From NCBI GenBank assembly GCA_043738425.1, contig JAYUGJ010000007.1:1-64000 (forward strand): a stretch of 64,000 nt of DNA. Direction: 5' to 3'. This document shows positions 51,110 through 59,526 of the stretch, one piece after another. Within the stretch, counting starts at the first letter, position 1; every line of letters starts with the position of its first letter. The position numbers and the translations under genes are program-made. The DNA comes from PBB1 sp043738425. Its GTDB lineage: Bacteria > Pseudomonadota > Gammaproteobacteria > Burkholderiales > Burkholderiaceae_C. Under the pieces are notes generated by a model that did no database searches, was not told where the DNA came from, and saw only the letters and a list, made by a program, of their open reading frames with translations.

Positions 51110-52148
51110 CGCCACCCCGCGGTTCGCATTGGGCGAACTGGCGCGAAAGCTCGACGCTGAACTGATCGGCGACCCGGCGCGGGTCGTCTCGCAAATCGCC
51201 TCGCTCGAGGCCGCATCGGATGATGCGATTTCGTTTCTGTCCAACCCCCGCTACCTGCCGCAACTCGCGCTGTCGAATGCAGCTTGCGTGATCGTCTCGC
51301 CTGCGCACCGCGACGCCGCCGTGCTGCGCGGGGCCGCGTTGGTAGCAGCCGATCCGTATTTGTGTTTTGCCAAGCTGACGCAGCTGTGGGCTGCGCAAGC
51401 GCGCAGCGCGGTGGTGGCGGTGGTGCATCCCAGTGCGGTGGTGCATGCCGATGCAACGCTCGGCCTACAGGTGGCGGTCGGTGCACTGGCTGTTATCGAA
51501 GCCGGTGCGGTGATTGGTAACGGTGCCGTGATTGGCGCGCAGTGCTTTATCGGCACCGACGCATCGGTGGGTGCGCACACCCGGCTGTCGGCGCAGGTGG
51601 TGTTGGGAGCGCGGTGCCACATCGGCGCGCGCGGCGTGGTGCACAGCGGTGTGGTGATCGGTGCCGATGGCTTTGGCTTCGCACCTACCGAAGGGCGGTT
51701 TGAAAAGATCGAGCAACTCGGCGGTGTGCGCATCGGCGACGATGTCGAAATCGGTGCCAACACCTGCATCGACCGCGGTGCGTTGGGCGACACCGTGATC
51801 GGCAACGGGGTCAAGCTCGACGACCTGGTGATGATTGCGCACAACGTGCACATCGGTGCGCACTGCGCGCTGGCCGGCACCGCGGCGGTGTCGGGCAGCA
51901 CGCACATCGGCGCGCATTGCACGATGGCCGGCGGCGCGGGGGTGGTCGGGCACGTGACGCTGGCCGACCATGTGCACCTGGGTGCGCGTTCGGTGGCCAC
52001 CCACTCGATCAGCAAGCCGGGCTTGTACACCGGCTTGTTTCCCATCGATGACAATGCTTCGTGGGAAAAAAACGCGGCCACGTTGCGCCAATTGTTTCGT
52101 CTGCGTGAGCGAATTCGGGCCCTCGAAAAGAACAACAAACCGGCATGA
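51090..52148 (+). CDS. lpxD: UDP-3-O-acylglucosamine N-acyltransferase
   Basis: LpxD (352 aa) adds the N-linked acyl chain in lipid A synthesis, the third step. The N-terminal uridine-binding domain contains AISFLSNPRYLPQLALSNAACVIV. From about residue 115 hexapeptide repeats form a left-handed beta helix (VHADATLGLQVAVGALAVIE, VVIGADGFGF, GVRIGDDVEIGANTCIDRG). MIAHNVHIGAHC carries the catalytic His. The C-terminal helix ends with EKNAATLRQLFRLRERIRAL. ATG 51090 overlaps skp by 20 bases; GTG 51099 is an alternative. Confidence 0.95.
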   Translation: MHRVRSDATPRFALGELARKLDAELIGDPARVVSQIASLEAASDDAISFLSNPRYLPQLALSNAACVIVSPAHRDAAVLRGAALVAADPYLCFAKLTQLWAAQARSAVVAVVHPSAVVHADATLGLQVAVGALAVIEAGAVIGNGAVIGAQCFIGTDASVGAHTRLSAQVVLGARCHIGARGVVHSGVVIGADGFGFAPTEGRFEKIEQLGGVRIGDDVEIGANTCIDRGALGDTVIGNGVKLDDLVMIAHNVHIGAHCALAGTAAVSGSTHIGAHCTMAGGAGVVGHVTLADHVHLGARSVATHSISKPGLYTGLFPIDDNASWEKNAATLRQLFRLRERIRALEKNNKPA

Positions 52149-52588
52149 CGATGGACATCCACGAGATCCTCAAAAAGATTCCCCATCGGTATCCGATTCT
52201 GTTGGTGGATCGCGTGCTCGAGCTGAAGAAAAACGACAGCATCCGGGCGCTGAAAAACGTCAGCATCAACGAGCCGTATTTCAGCGGCCACTTTCCACAG
52301 CGACCGGTCATGCCGGGCGTGTTGATGATCGAAGCGTTGGCGCAAGCAGCCGCCATATTGGGCTTTGAAACCTTGGGCATCACGCCTGCGGACAACGCGC
52401 TGTTTTACTTCGCGGGCATCGACGGCGCACGCTTCAAGCGGCCGGTCGAGCCGGGCGATCAGTTGATTTTGGAAGTCAAGCTGGACCGCCAGAAATCGGG
52501 CATCTTCAAGTTCAAGGCGCGCGCCACGGTCGACGGCGAATTGGCGGTAGAAGCCGATCTGTTGTGCACGGTGCGCACGATGGCCTGA
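52145..52588 (+). CDS. fabZ: 3-hydroxyacyl-[ACP] dehydratase FabZ
   Basis: FabZ (147 aa) is the hot-dog-fold dehydratase of fatty acid synthesis and helps balance acyl supply between phospholipid and lipid A. IHEILKKIPHRYPILLVDRV is the canonical N-terminus. The active site is in FSGHFPQRPVMPGVLMIEALAQ, with the catalytic His and the Glu on the central helix. Its ATG overlaps the lpxD stop by four bases. Confidence 0.97.
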   Translation: MTMDIHEILKKIPHRYPILLVDRVLELKKNDSIRALKNVSINEPYFSGHFPQRPVMPGVLMIEALAQAAAILGFETLGITPADNALFYFAGIDGARFKRPVEPGDQLILEVKLDRQKSGIFKFKARATVDGELAVEADLLCTVRTMA

Positions 52589-52711
52589 TCGCCTGCCCAC
52601 CGGTCGGCGATGTCCCGACTGGTTGCCGTTGTGTTGTTGCTTTTGATCCCCTGAGCCTGCGCTGCGAGGTGTCGCGTTGACGAATTTTCAGCCGCTGATG
52701 GGTGCCGTGCC

Positions 52712-53500
52712 ATGTCTTTAATTCACCCCACCGCCATCATCGAAGCGGGCGCTGAACTCGACCACACCGTAAGCGTTGGGGCCTACAGCATCGTGCGCTC
52801 TCAGGTGCGCATTGCGGCGGGCACCACGGTCGGCCCGCACTGCGTGATCGAGGGCCGCACTTCCATCGGCTGCGACAACCGCATCTTTCAGTTTTGCTCG
52901 CTGGGTGCGCTGCCGCAAGACAAAAAATACGCCGGCGAGCCGACCGAGTTGCACATCGGCGCACGCAACACCATCCGCGAGTTCTGCACCTTCAACATCG
53001 GCACCGCGCAAGACGGCGGCGTGACCCGGTTGGGCGACGACAACTGGGTCATGGCGTACGTGCACCTGGCGCACGATTGCCAGGTCGCCAGCCACACCGT
53101 CTTGGCCAACAACGCCACGCTGGCAGGCCATGTGCATGTGGGCGATTGGGTCATCGTCGGTGGGTTGACCGGGGTGCACCAATTCGTCAAAGTCGGTGCG
53201 CACGCGATGGTCGGTTTCGCCAGCGCGGTGTCGCAAGATGTGCCGCCGTTCATGCTGGTCGACGGCAACCCGCTGGCCGTGCGCGGCTTCAACGCCGAGG
53301 GCCTGAAGCGGCGCGGCTTTGCAGCCGAGCGCATCGCGGTAGTCAAACAAATGCATCGGCTGCTGTACCGCGACGGCAACACGCTTGAGGTGGCGCGCCA
53401 GGCCATCGCCGCGTTGGCGACCAGCGTTCCGCAGGCCGCGGGTGAGGTCGCTGCCATGACCGCATTCCTCGACGCATCGCAGCGCGGCATCGCGCGCTGA
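52712..53500 (+). CDS. lpxA: UDP-N-acetylglucosamine acyltransferase
   Basis: LpxA (262 aa) transfers the first R-3-hydroxyacyl chain to UDP-GlcNAc. It opens with IHPTAIIEAGAELDHTVSVG and continues with hexapeptide repeats (VGPHCVIEGRTSIGCDNRIF). The catalytic His lies in MAYVHLAHDCQVASH, and GGLTGVHQFVKVGAHAMVGFASAV is diagnostic. The helical C-terminus starts at GLKRRGFAAERIAVVKQMHRLLY. It is 123 bp from fabZ, a gap with no gene. Confidence 0.97.
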   Translation: MSLIHPTAIIEAGAELDHTVSVGAYSIVRSQVRIAAGTTVGPHCVIEGRTSIGCDNRIFQFCSLGALPQDKKYAGEPTELHIGARNTIREFCTFNIGTAQDGGVTRLGDDNWVMAYVHLAHDCQVASHTVLANNATLAGHVHVGDWVIVGGLTGVHQFVKVGAHAMVGFASAVSQDVPPFMLVDGNPLAVRGFNAEGLKRRGFAAERIAVVKQMHRLLYRDGNTLEVARQAIAALATSVPQAAGEVAAMTAFLDASQRGIAR

Positions 53501-53542
53501 CGCGGTCGGCGTCGGCCTGCCCATGCAACGCGAGTGCGCCCG

Positions 53543-54688
53543 ATGAGCCTGCACGCACCGCGCCTCGCGATGGTGGCAGGCGAGGCCTCAGGCGACCTGC
53601 TGGCCGGCATGTTGCTGAGTGGCTTGCGGCAGCGCTGGCCTGACCTGACAGCCTGCGGCATCGGCGGGCCACAAATGACGGCACAAGGCTTCGACGCCTG
53701 GTGGCCGAGCGACCGGTTGGCCGTGCGCGGCTACGCCGAGGTGCTGCGCCATTACCCGGCCTTGCTGCGCCTGCGCGGCCAACTCGGCGAGCGGTTGTTG
53801 CGCACCCGACTCGATGCATTCATCGGCGTCGATGCACCCGACTTCAACCTCGACCTCGAGCTGCGACTGAAAGCGCGCGGCACCAAGACCATTCATTTCA
53901 TCGGCCCGTCGATTTGGGCCTGGCGCGGCGAGCGCATCGAAAAGATCAAGCGTGCGGTCGACCACATGCTGTGCATTTTTCCGTTCGAGCCTGCGCTGTA
54001 TGCACAACACGGCGTGGCTGCCACCTATGTGGGTCACCCGCTGGCCGATGCGATACCGCTGGTGGTGCCGCGCGAGGCCAGCCGCCACGCCTTGGGCCTC
54101 GCGGCTGACGCCACGGTGGTGGCGCTGTTGCCCGGCAGCCGCCGCGCCGAAATCGCCTACATCGCACCGACGCTGTTGGCTGCTGCGGCCGAAATGCAGC
54201 GCCGCCGACCCGCGCTGCGCTTCGTGCTGCCGGCGGCGTCCGGCCTGCGCGGGTTGCTCGCCCCGTTGATCGCGCAACACGCACCGGGCATCGGCGTGCA
54301 GCTGCTCGACGGCCAATCGCATGCCGCGCTGGCGGCTTGTGATGTGACGCTGATCGCCAGCGGCACGGCCACCCTCGAAGCCGCGCTCTACAAACGGCCG
54401 ATGGTCATTGCCTACAACATGCATTGGCTCAGCGCACAAATCATGAAGCGCAAAAACTACCAACCGTGGGTGGGCCTGCCGAACATCTTGCTGCGCGACT
54501 TTGCGGTGCCTGAGCTGCTGCAAGCCAACCTGACCGCGCAGCGCGTGGCCGACGCCGCGTTGGCATGGCTGGACGATCCGGCCGCCTGCACCGCCTTGGC
54601 GGCGCGCTTCGACGCGTTGCACCACACCTTGCGACGCCATACCGCCCAGGCTGCGACCGATGCCATCGAAAAAATTCTTGCGACTTGA
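53543..54688 (+). CDS. lpxB: Lipid-A-disaccharide synthase
   Basis: LpxB (381 aa) is the GT-B glycosyltransferase joining UDP-2,3-diacylglucosamine to lipid X. MVAGEASGDLLAGMLLSGLRQRWP is the N-terminal signature. FIGVDAPDFNLDLELRLKARG and FIGPSIWAWRGERIEKIKR follow, and LLPGSRRAEI begins the second domain. ASGTATLEAALYKRPMVIAY is the nucleotide-binding motif. GTG 53534 is a possible start three codons earlier. It overlaps rnhB by 29 bases. Confidence 0.96.
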   Translation: MSLHAPRLAMVAGEASGDLLAGMLLSGLRQRWPDLTACGIGGPQMTAQGFDAWWPSDRLAVRGYAEVLRHYPALLRLRGQLGERLLRTRLDAFIGVDAPDFNLDLELRLKARGTKTIHFIGPSIWAWRGERIEKIKRAVDHMLCIFPFEPALYAQHGVAATYVGHPLADAIPLVVPREASRHALGLAADATVVALLPGSRRAEIAYIAPTLLAAAAEMQRRRPALRFVLPAASGLRGLLAPLIAQHAPGIGVQLLDGQSHAALAACDVTLIASGTATLEAALYKRPMVIAYNMHWLSAQIMKRKNYQPWVGLPNILLRDFAVPELLQANLTAQRVADAALAWLDDPAACTALAARFDALHHTLRRHTAQAATDAIEKILAT

Positions 54689-55319
54689 GGCGCTGCCTGA
54701 GCTGCGCGGGCTGGGTGCCGAGTGGCGCGTATCCGGCTTGATCGCCGGTGTGGACGAGGCCGGTCGCGGCCCGTTGGCCGGTCCGGTGGTCGCGGCCGCG
54801 GTGATTCTTGATGAGCTGCAGCCGATACGCGGTCTCAATGATTCGAAAAAACTCAGTCCCGCAACCCGCGAGCGTTTGTTCGATGAAATCCGCGCGCGCG
54901 CACTGTGCTGCAGCGTGGCCGAGGCCAGCGTCGAAGAAATCGATTGCTTGAATATCCTGCAGGCCACGCTGCTGGCAATGCGCCGCGCGGTCGATGGTTT
55001 GCGCCTGCGGCCGCACCGTGTGCTGGTCGACGGCAACCGCCTGCCGACGCTTGCAATGCCGGCGTTGGCGATCGTGCAGGGCGACGCCAAAGTGCAGGCA
55101 ATCTCGGCCGCGTCGATTTTGGCCAAGGTGCACCGTGACCGCTTGTGTGTGGCGCTGCATGCATGCCATCCACAGTACGGCTTCGATGGCCACAAAGGCT
55201 ATCCGACCGCTGCGCATCTGGCGGCGCTGCGCGAGCACGGCGCGTGTGCGGTGCACCGGCGGTCGTTCGCACCAGTGCGGGCAGCGGCGCTGATCGACCG
55301 GCGGCACGACGCACCGTGA
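54660..55319 (+). CDS. rnhB: Ribonuclease HII
   Basis: RNase HII (219 aa) removes ribonucleotides and RNA primers from DNA. The N-terminal GVDEAGRGPLAGPVVAAAVIL carries the first two acidic ligands and the GRG ribonucleotide-sensing motif. NDSKKLSPATRERLFDEI, VLVDGNRLP and ASILAKVHRDRL give the rest of the DEDD site. The first 25 residues before the core overlap lpxB. It ends in a GTGA overlap with the methyltransferase gene. Confidence 0.96.
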   Translation: MPSKKFLRLEALPELRGLGAEWRVSGLIAGVDEAGRGPLAGPVVAAAVILDELQPIRGLNDSKKLSPATRERLFDEIRARALCCSVAEASVEEIDCLNILQATLLAMRRAVDGLRLRPHRVLVDGNRLPTLAMPALAIVQGDAKVQAISAASILAKVHRDRLCVALHACHPQYGFDGHKGYPTAAHLAALREHGACAVHRRSFAPVRAAALIDRRHDAP

Positions 55320-56098
55320 GCGCGCCCGTGGTCAAAGCGATTACCTCGCGCGACAACCCGCTGCTGGTGCGCCTGCGCAAGCTCGGCCGCGACCCGGTGG
55401 CCTACCGCAAGCAAGGCGAGCTGTGGCTGGAAGGCGATCACCTGTGCCGCGCTTATGTGCAACGCGGAGGCCGGCCGCTGCATGCGCTGATCACCGACGC
55501 CGCGTGGCACTCGCCGTGGCGTGAGATCGCCAGCGCTGCGCCGCAGGTGTCGGTGCTGCCAGCGGCGTTGATGGACAGCATCAGCATGCTGGAGTCGGCC
55601 GCGGCCATCGGTTTCGTGGTGCCTTGGGTTGCGTTGAATGACCTGACCCCCGACGCGCCGACCATCGTGCTCGACCGTTTGCAAGATGCTGGCAACGTGG
55701 GCACGGTGTTGCGCAGCGCGGCAGCATTTGGTTTTACGCAAGTGGCCGCGTTGAAAGGCACGGCCGGGCTGTGGTCGCCGAAGGTCTTGCGTGCTGGCAT
55801 GGGCGCGCACTTTGGTTTGCACTTGCTCGAAGGCATCGATGCCGCTGCGTTGAGCGCGCTGCAGATCCCGTTGTTGGCTACCAGCTCGCACGCGCCCGAC
55901 TCGCTCCACCAAGTGGTGCTGCCGTGGCCGTGTGCCTGGGTGCTCGGCCACGAAGGCGAAGGCGTGTCGGCGGCGCTGCAGTCGATGTGCGCGCAGTCGC
56001 TGCGCATACCGCAGCCGGGCGGTGAAGAGTCGCTCAACGTAGCCGCTGCCGCAGCGGTGTGCTTGTACGAATCGGCGCGCCAACGGGCCACCCGGTAG
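55316..56098 (+). CDS. SpoU/TrmH-family RNA 2'-O-methyltransferase
   Basis: A 260-aa SPOUT methyltransferase that should methylate a ribose 2'-OH in rRNA or tRNA. An N-terminal substrate-binding domain (TSRDNPLLVRLRKLGRDPVAYRKQGELWLEG) precedes the trefoil-knot domain. Motif 1 is VLDRLQDAGNVGTVLRSAAAFG, motif 2 WVLGHEGEGVS and motif 3 IPQPGGEESLNVAAAAAVCLYE, in which the usual IPM is IPQ. GTG 55316 overlaps the rnhB stop by four bases. The target nucleotide is not deducible; it resembles RlmB/TsnR-like proteins downstream of rnhB in other betaproteobacteria. Confidence 0.9.
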   Translation: MSAPVVKAITSRDNPLLVRLRKLGRDPVAYRKQGELWLEGDHLCRAYVQRGGRPLHALITDAAWHSPWREIASAAPQVSVLPAALMDSISMLESAAAIGFVVPWVALNDLTPDAPTIVLDRLQDAGNVGTVLRSAAAFGFTQVAALKGTAGLWSPKVLRAGMGAHFGLHLLEGIDAAALSALQIPLLATSSHAPDSLHQVVLPWPCAWVLGHEGEGVSAALQSMCAQSLRIPQPGGEESLNVAAAAAVCLYESARQRATR

Positions 56099-56127
56099 GG
56101 CTTTGGCGACGTCCTAGACTGCGCCGG

Positions 56128-57696
56128 ATGTTGCAGTTGCTGTGGTTCAAAAAAGACCTGCGTTGGATCGACCACGCGCCGTTGGTGCGGGCGGCTGAGG
56201 CCGGGCCGGTGTTGCCGATGTGGGTCGATGAACCCGAGGCCTGGGCGCAGCCCGATGCGGCAACCCAGCACCGCGCGTTTGCACTTGAATGCGTGGCCGA
56301 ATTGGCGGCCTGGTGGCAGCAGCAGGGCGCTGCGTTGTGGCAGCCGCAGTGCGCAGTGATCGACGCGTTGCAGCATCTGCACGCAGTGCATGGCAGCTTC
56401 GTGCTGTGGAGCCACGAGGAAACCGGCAACGGCTGGAGCTACGCGCGTGACCTGGCGGTGGCGCGCTGGTGCGCCGAGCATGGCGTGACCTGGAACGAGG
56501 GGCCGTGCAACGGTGTGGTGCGCCGCCTCGGCGACCGCAACCGGTGGTCGAGCCACTGGACGCGGCGCATGGAGTCGGCGCCTTTCGATGCGCCCGCGCG
56601 GTTGCACTGCGTTGCGCCGCCCGACGCTGGCGCAGGCGCAAGCGCAGCCACGGGCATAGGCATCTTTTGCCGTGATGTCGACAAACCGCAGCGCCAGCAC
56701 GGTGGCCGCGCTCCCGCGCTGGCGTTGTTGGACAGCTTTTTGGCGTGGCGCGGCCAGCACTACCGTGTCGAGATGTCGAGCCCGCTGAGCGCCGCCGACG
56801 CGTGCTCGCGGCTGTCGGCGCACTTCGCCTGGGGCACGCTGTCGATACGCGAATGTGCGCACGCCGTGTGGCAGCGGCGCAGCGAGCTGTTGGCGTTGCC
56901 GACGCCCGACCGACCGGCCGGCATGCTGGCGTCGTTGCAAAGTTTCGAAAGCCGGCTGCACTGGCATTGCCACTTCATTCAGAAGCTCGAGAGCGAGCCG
57001 GCGATTGAGTTCCGCAACGTCAACCGCGCGTTCGATGGTCTGCGCAATGAAGGCGTTTTAACGGCCGACGAGGCGCAGCGCTTTGCGGCCTGGTGCGCCG
57101 GCCGCACTGGGTTTCCGTTCGTCGATGCCTGCATGCGCAGCCTGGTCGCCACCGGCTGGATCAACTTTCGGATGCGCGCGATGCTGATGAGTTTTTCAAG
57201 CTACCAGCTGTGGCTGCATTGGCGACAACCGGCGCTGTTTTTAGCGCGTCAGTTTCTTGATTACGAACCCGGCATCCACTACGCGCAATCGCAAATGCAA
57301 AGCGGGGTGACGGGCATCAACACCATCCGCATCTACAACCCGGTCAAGCAAAGCCGCGACCAGGATCCCGACGGGGTGTTCATCCGCCGCTGGGTGCCTG
57401 AGTTGCGTGGCGTAGCCGGCGATGCGGTGCACGAGCCGTGGCTGCTCGGTGCGACGCAATTGCGGCCCACTGCGTATGTCGATCCGGTCATCGATCTGGC
57501 GGCTGCAACGCAACATGCGACCGCGCAAATTCACCAGCGCAAGTCGGCCGATGCGGCACAGCGTGCGGCCAAGGCGGTGTACGCGAAACACGGCAGCCGC
57601 AATCCACGGCGTGAATCGGTCACGCGGCGGGCGATTAAATCGACCGCGGTCGACACCGCGCAGCTGAGTTTGCTGGCCGGGCTGGACGACACTTGA
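56128..57696 (+). CDS. Photolyase/cryptochrome-family flavoprotein (divergent clade)
   Basis: A 522-aa protein with the two photolyase domains: an N-terminal alpha/beta antenna domain (LLWFKKDLRWIDHAPLVRAAE, VLWSHEETGNGWSYARDL) and a helical FAD domain (RLSAHFAWGTLSIRECAHAVW, WHCHFIQKLESEP, WCAGRTGFPFVDACMRSLVATGWINFRMRAML). The core folds are clear, but TGWMHNR of class I enzymes reads TGWINFR, and the NNGGWQW block carrying electron-transfer tryptophans reads EPGIHY. RIYNPVKQSRDQDPDG keeps the Asn expected beside flavin N5. DNA repair or blue-light sensing are both possible. It is 29 bp after the methyltransferase gene. Confidence 0.85.
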   Translation: MLQLLWFKKDLRWIDHAPLVRAAEAGPVLPMWVDEPEAWAQPDAATQHRAFALECVAELAAWWQQQGAALWQPQCAVIDALQHLHAVHGSFVLWSHEETGNGWSYARDLAVARWCAEHGVTWNEGPCNGVVRRLGDRNRWSSHWTRRMESAPFDAPARLHCVAPPDAGAGASAATGIGIFCRDVDKPQRQHGGRAPALALLDSFLAWRGQHYRVEMSSPLSAADACSRLSAHFAWGTLSIRECAHAVWQRRSELLALPTPDRPAGMLASLQSFESRLHWHCHFIQKLESEPAIEFRNVNRAFDGLRNEGVLTADEAQRFAAWCAGRTGFPFVDACMRSLVATGWINFRMRAMLMSFSSYQLWLHWRQPALFLARQFLDYEPGIHYAQSQMQSGVTGINTIRIYNPVKQSRDQDPDGVFIRRWVPELRGVAGDAVHEPWLLGATQLRPTAYVDPVIDLAAATQHATAQIHQRKSADAAQRAAKAVYAKHGSRNPRRESVTRRAIKSTAVDTAQLSLLAGLDDT

Positions 57697-57766
57697 CTGC
57701 ACCGCGTGACGCGGCCCAGCCACGCGGCCCAGCCACCCAGCAGCAGCCCACCACCGGAGCTTCGGT

Positions 57767-58321
57767 TTGACGCAGATTTGCCCTAAGTGCCAACACGTTC
57801 GTGCGCCTGATGCGCAGGCTCCGGCTTGGCAGTGTCCGGCGTGCGGCGTGGCGTATGCAAAGGCGGCCACCGTGGTGGCCCCGCAGGCGGCGTCGGTGCA
57901 CCGCCATGGCGGTTTCGTGCCGCAGCAAGAACGTGCAGTCGCCTGGGGCCGCTGGGTCGGCGTGGCGGCCATTGCGTTGGCGGCCTATGCGGCGCTGCAC
58001 GGCACGGCAGGCCGCATCGGTCAGGGGCTCGGCGGCACCGGCAGTGATGCGGCGGCCGAACTGAAAATGCTCGCGGCGGGCGTCAAAGCCGGTGAGGTGG
58101 TGGTCTACGGCACCACCACCTGTCCGCATTGCGTGCGCGCCAAAGACTGGTTGACCGCGCAGGGCTTCGAGTTCACCGACTGCAACATGAGCCTGAGTAA
58201 CCAGTGCCAACGTGAGTTCGACCGCTACCGCGCCAACGGCGTGCCGTTTGTCGTCGTGCGTGGCCACGAAATGCACGACGGTTTCGATTCAGATGAATTC
58301 ATTGCCGCGTTGAAGCACTAG
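57767..58321 (+). CDS. Zinc-ribbon, membrane-anchored glutaredoxin-like protein
   Basis: A 184-aa protein of three parts. The N-terminus (residues 1-32) is a rubredoxin-like zinc ribbon with CPKCQHV and CPACGVAY, four Cys in two CxxC pairs. A short hydrophobic helix follows at about residues 65-80 (WVGVAAIALAAYAALHG). The C-terminus (from about 105) is a glutaredoxin fold: VVVYGTTTCPHCVRAKDWL with a CPHC redox motif, and NGVPFVVVRGHEM with the cis-Pro. Two further Cys lie in FTDCNMSLSNQCQ. It is expected to act as a thiol-disulfide oxidoreductase at the membrane. TTG start with GGAG seven bases upstream. No specific partner is implied. Confidence 0.75.
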   Translation: MTQICPKCQHVRAPDAQAPAWQCPACGVAYAKAATVVAPQAASVHRHGGFVPQQERAVAWGRWVGVAAIALAAYAALHGTAGRIGQGLGGTGSDAAAELKMLAAGVKAGEVVVYGTTTCPHCVRAKDWLTAQGFEFTDCNMSLSNQCQREFDRYRANGVPFVVVRGHEMHDGFDSDEFIAALKH

Positions 58322-58371
58322 GCGCGGTGGACCGGAGCGCAGCGCGCTGCCAGGCGCTGCGGTGCACACGC

Positions 58372-59304
58372 CTAGCCGATGGCCACCGCCTGCAACGCCT
58401 CGCGCGCACAGTCAACCTGCCGCAGCAGCGGTGCGGGCACCGGCACGCCACCGTGCATCACCGACTGGATATAGGCCGCAGTAGACGCCGCGTCGATGCC
58501 GGTGGGCAGCGCGGGCAACGCGGTCAGCACGCCTTCTTGCGCGGGCAGACACAGCGCGTCGCGTCGCGTGCCGCGCACGAACACCTCGAGCCGCGGTGCG
58601 CGCCGCGCGTCGGCCACCGGCTCGCCTTCGGTGCCGCGCAACAACATCGCGTTGGCGGCGCTGCGTTGTAAAAACGCGGCCAGCGCAACGCCGTATTCCG
58701 GGTGCGTGTGATTGACCACGCGCAGTGCCGTTTGATGTGGCGTCGGGTCGAGCAGCTTGGCCACCGTGTGGCCCGGGTTGCGCAGGCCAATCACGCGGCG
58801 CACCGCAAGCAGCCTGGCCAGCGCCGGGCACAGCGACTCGGTCGCCATGAACACCGGCTCGCCGCGCGACCAGGCCGCGTGCGCCTCGGCCTCGTCGCGT
58901 GCGGCGTTGAACCCCAGCGCGTGAAAAACCGCTGCGGTGCTGGTGCGCAGCGGCTCATCGAGCGGCCCGTGCACCAACACGCTTACGCCGTGGCGGGCCA
59001 GCAGCAGCGCCAACAGCGCCGTCAGATTCGGTAACTTGCGTGCGCCGTTGTAAGACGGCAGCACGACAGCCCCGGCAGGCGGTTGCAGCACCAGGCAGCG
59101 CTCGCGCGCGGCTTGCACGAAGCCGCACAACTCGTCGACCGATTCGCCTTTGATGCGCATCGCCATGGCAAACGCGCCGACTTCGAGGTCGCTGACCTGG
59201 CCGTCGAGCACTTGGCACATCAGGTCGTAGGCCTGCTCGGGGTTGAGCGACCGCGCGCCTTCCTTGCCGCGGCCGATTTCTTTGATGTAGGCAGCAATGC
59301 TCAT
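58372..59304 (-). CDS. ybiB: TrpD2/YbiB-type anthranilate phosphoribosyltransferase homologue (nucleic-acid binding)
   Basis: A 310-aa member of the glycosyltransferase family 3 branch typified by E. coli YbiB (TrpD2), which has the TrpD fold but binds DNA rather than making phosphoribosylanthranilate. The N-terminal helical domain is IAAYIKEIGRGKEGARSLNPEQAYDLM to VGAFAMAMRIKGESVDELCGF. YNGARKLPNLTALLALLLARHGVSVLVHG replaces the TrpD glycine-rich KHGNR loop. RRVIGLRNPGHTVAKLLDP matches the family. No tryptophan gene is adjacent. ATG on the complement at 59304. It is convergent with the glutaredoxin gene and divergent from the SRPBCC genes. Confidence 0.85.
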   Translation of the reverse strand: MSIAAYIKEIGRGKEGARSLNPEQAYDLMCQVLDGQVSDLEVGAFAMAMRIKGESVDELCGFVQAARERCLVLQPPAGAVVLPSYNGARKLPNLTALLALLLARHGVSVLVHGPLDEPLRTSTAAVFHALGFNAARDEAEAHAAWSRGEPVFMATESLCPALARLLAVRRVIGLRNPGHTVAKLLDPTPHQTALRVVNHTHPEYGVALAAFLQRSAANAMLLRGTEGEPVADARRAPRLEVFVRGTRRDALCLPAQEGVLTALPALPTGIDAASTAAYIQSVMHGGVPVPAPLLRQVDCAREALQAVAIG

Positions 59305-59405
59305 GGGAATCGATTCAGGCGATATGACTTGTTGCGAACGTGCGGGCGAGGTCAGAGAATACGGGCGGGATGCAAACCCGGCGTGCGGCAAGCAATCTGT
59401 ACCGC

Positions 59406-59470
59406 AACCGATGCACGCAACCGATGCACGCAACCAACGCACGCAACCGATGCACCCAATCGATGCAGCA
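59406..59470 (+). repeat. 13-bp tandem repeat, five copies, upstream of the SRPBCC genes
   Basis: Five head-to-tail copies of aaccgatgcacgc: the first two are perfect, the third, fourth and fifth have one to four changes. The array lies in the 222-bp divergent region between ybiB (start at 59304) and the first SRPBCC gene (start at 59527). The 13-base unit is not a multiple of three, so it is unlikely to be coding. It could be a VNTR or a binding-site array. Confidence 0.85.
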
Positions 59471-59526
59471 CCTGCCTGCACCGCGCACCCAACCCACTAC
59501 CCGTTCACCTACCGGAGACCGACCAC

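Noticed and set aside
58338..58361. 8-bp inverted repeat (cgcagcgc/gcgctgcg) between the convergent glutaredoxin and ybiB genes
   Set aside because: It is a plausible stem but short, with no U-tract; chance occurrence in GC-rich sequence cannot be excluded.
59083..59526. Extended N-terminus for the first SRPBCC protein, reading through the 13-bp repeats
   Set aside because: It would overlap ybiB antisense, precede the signal peptide and ignore the GGAG site before ATG 59527.
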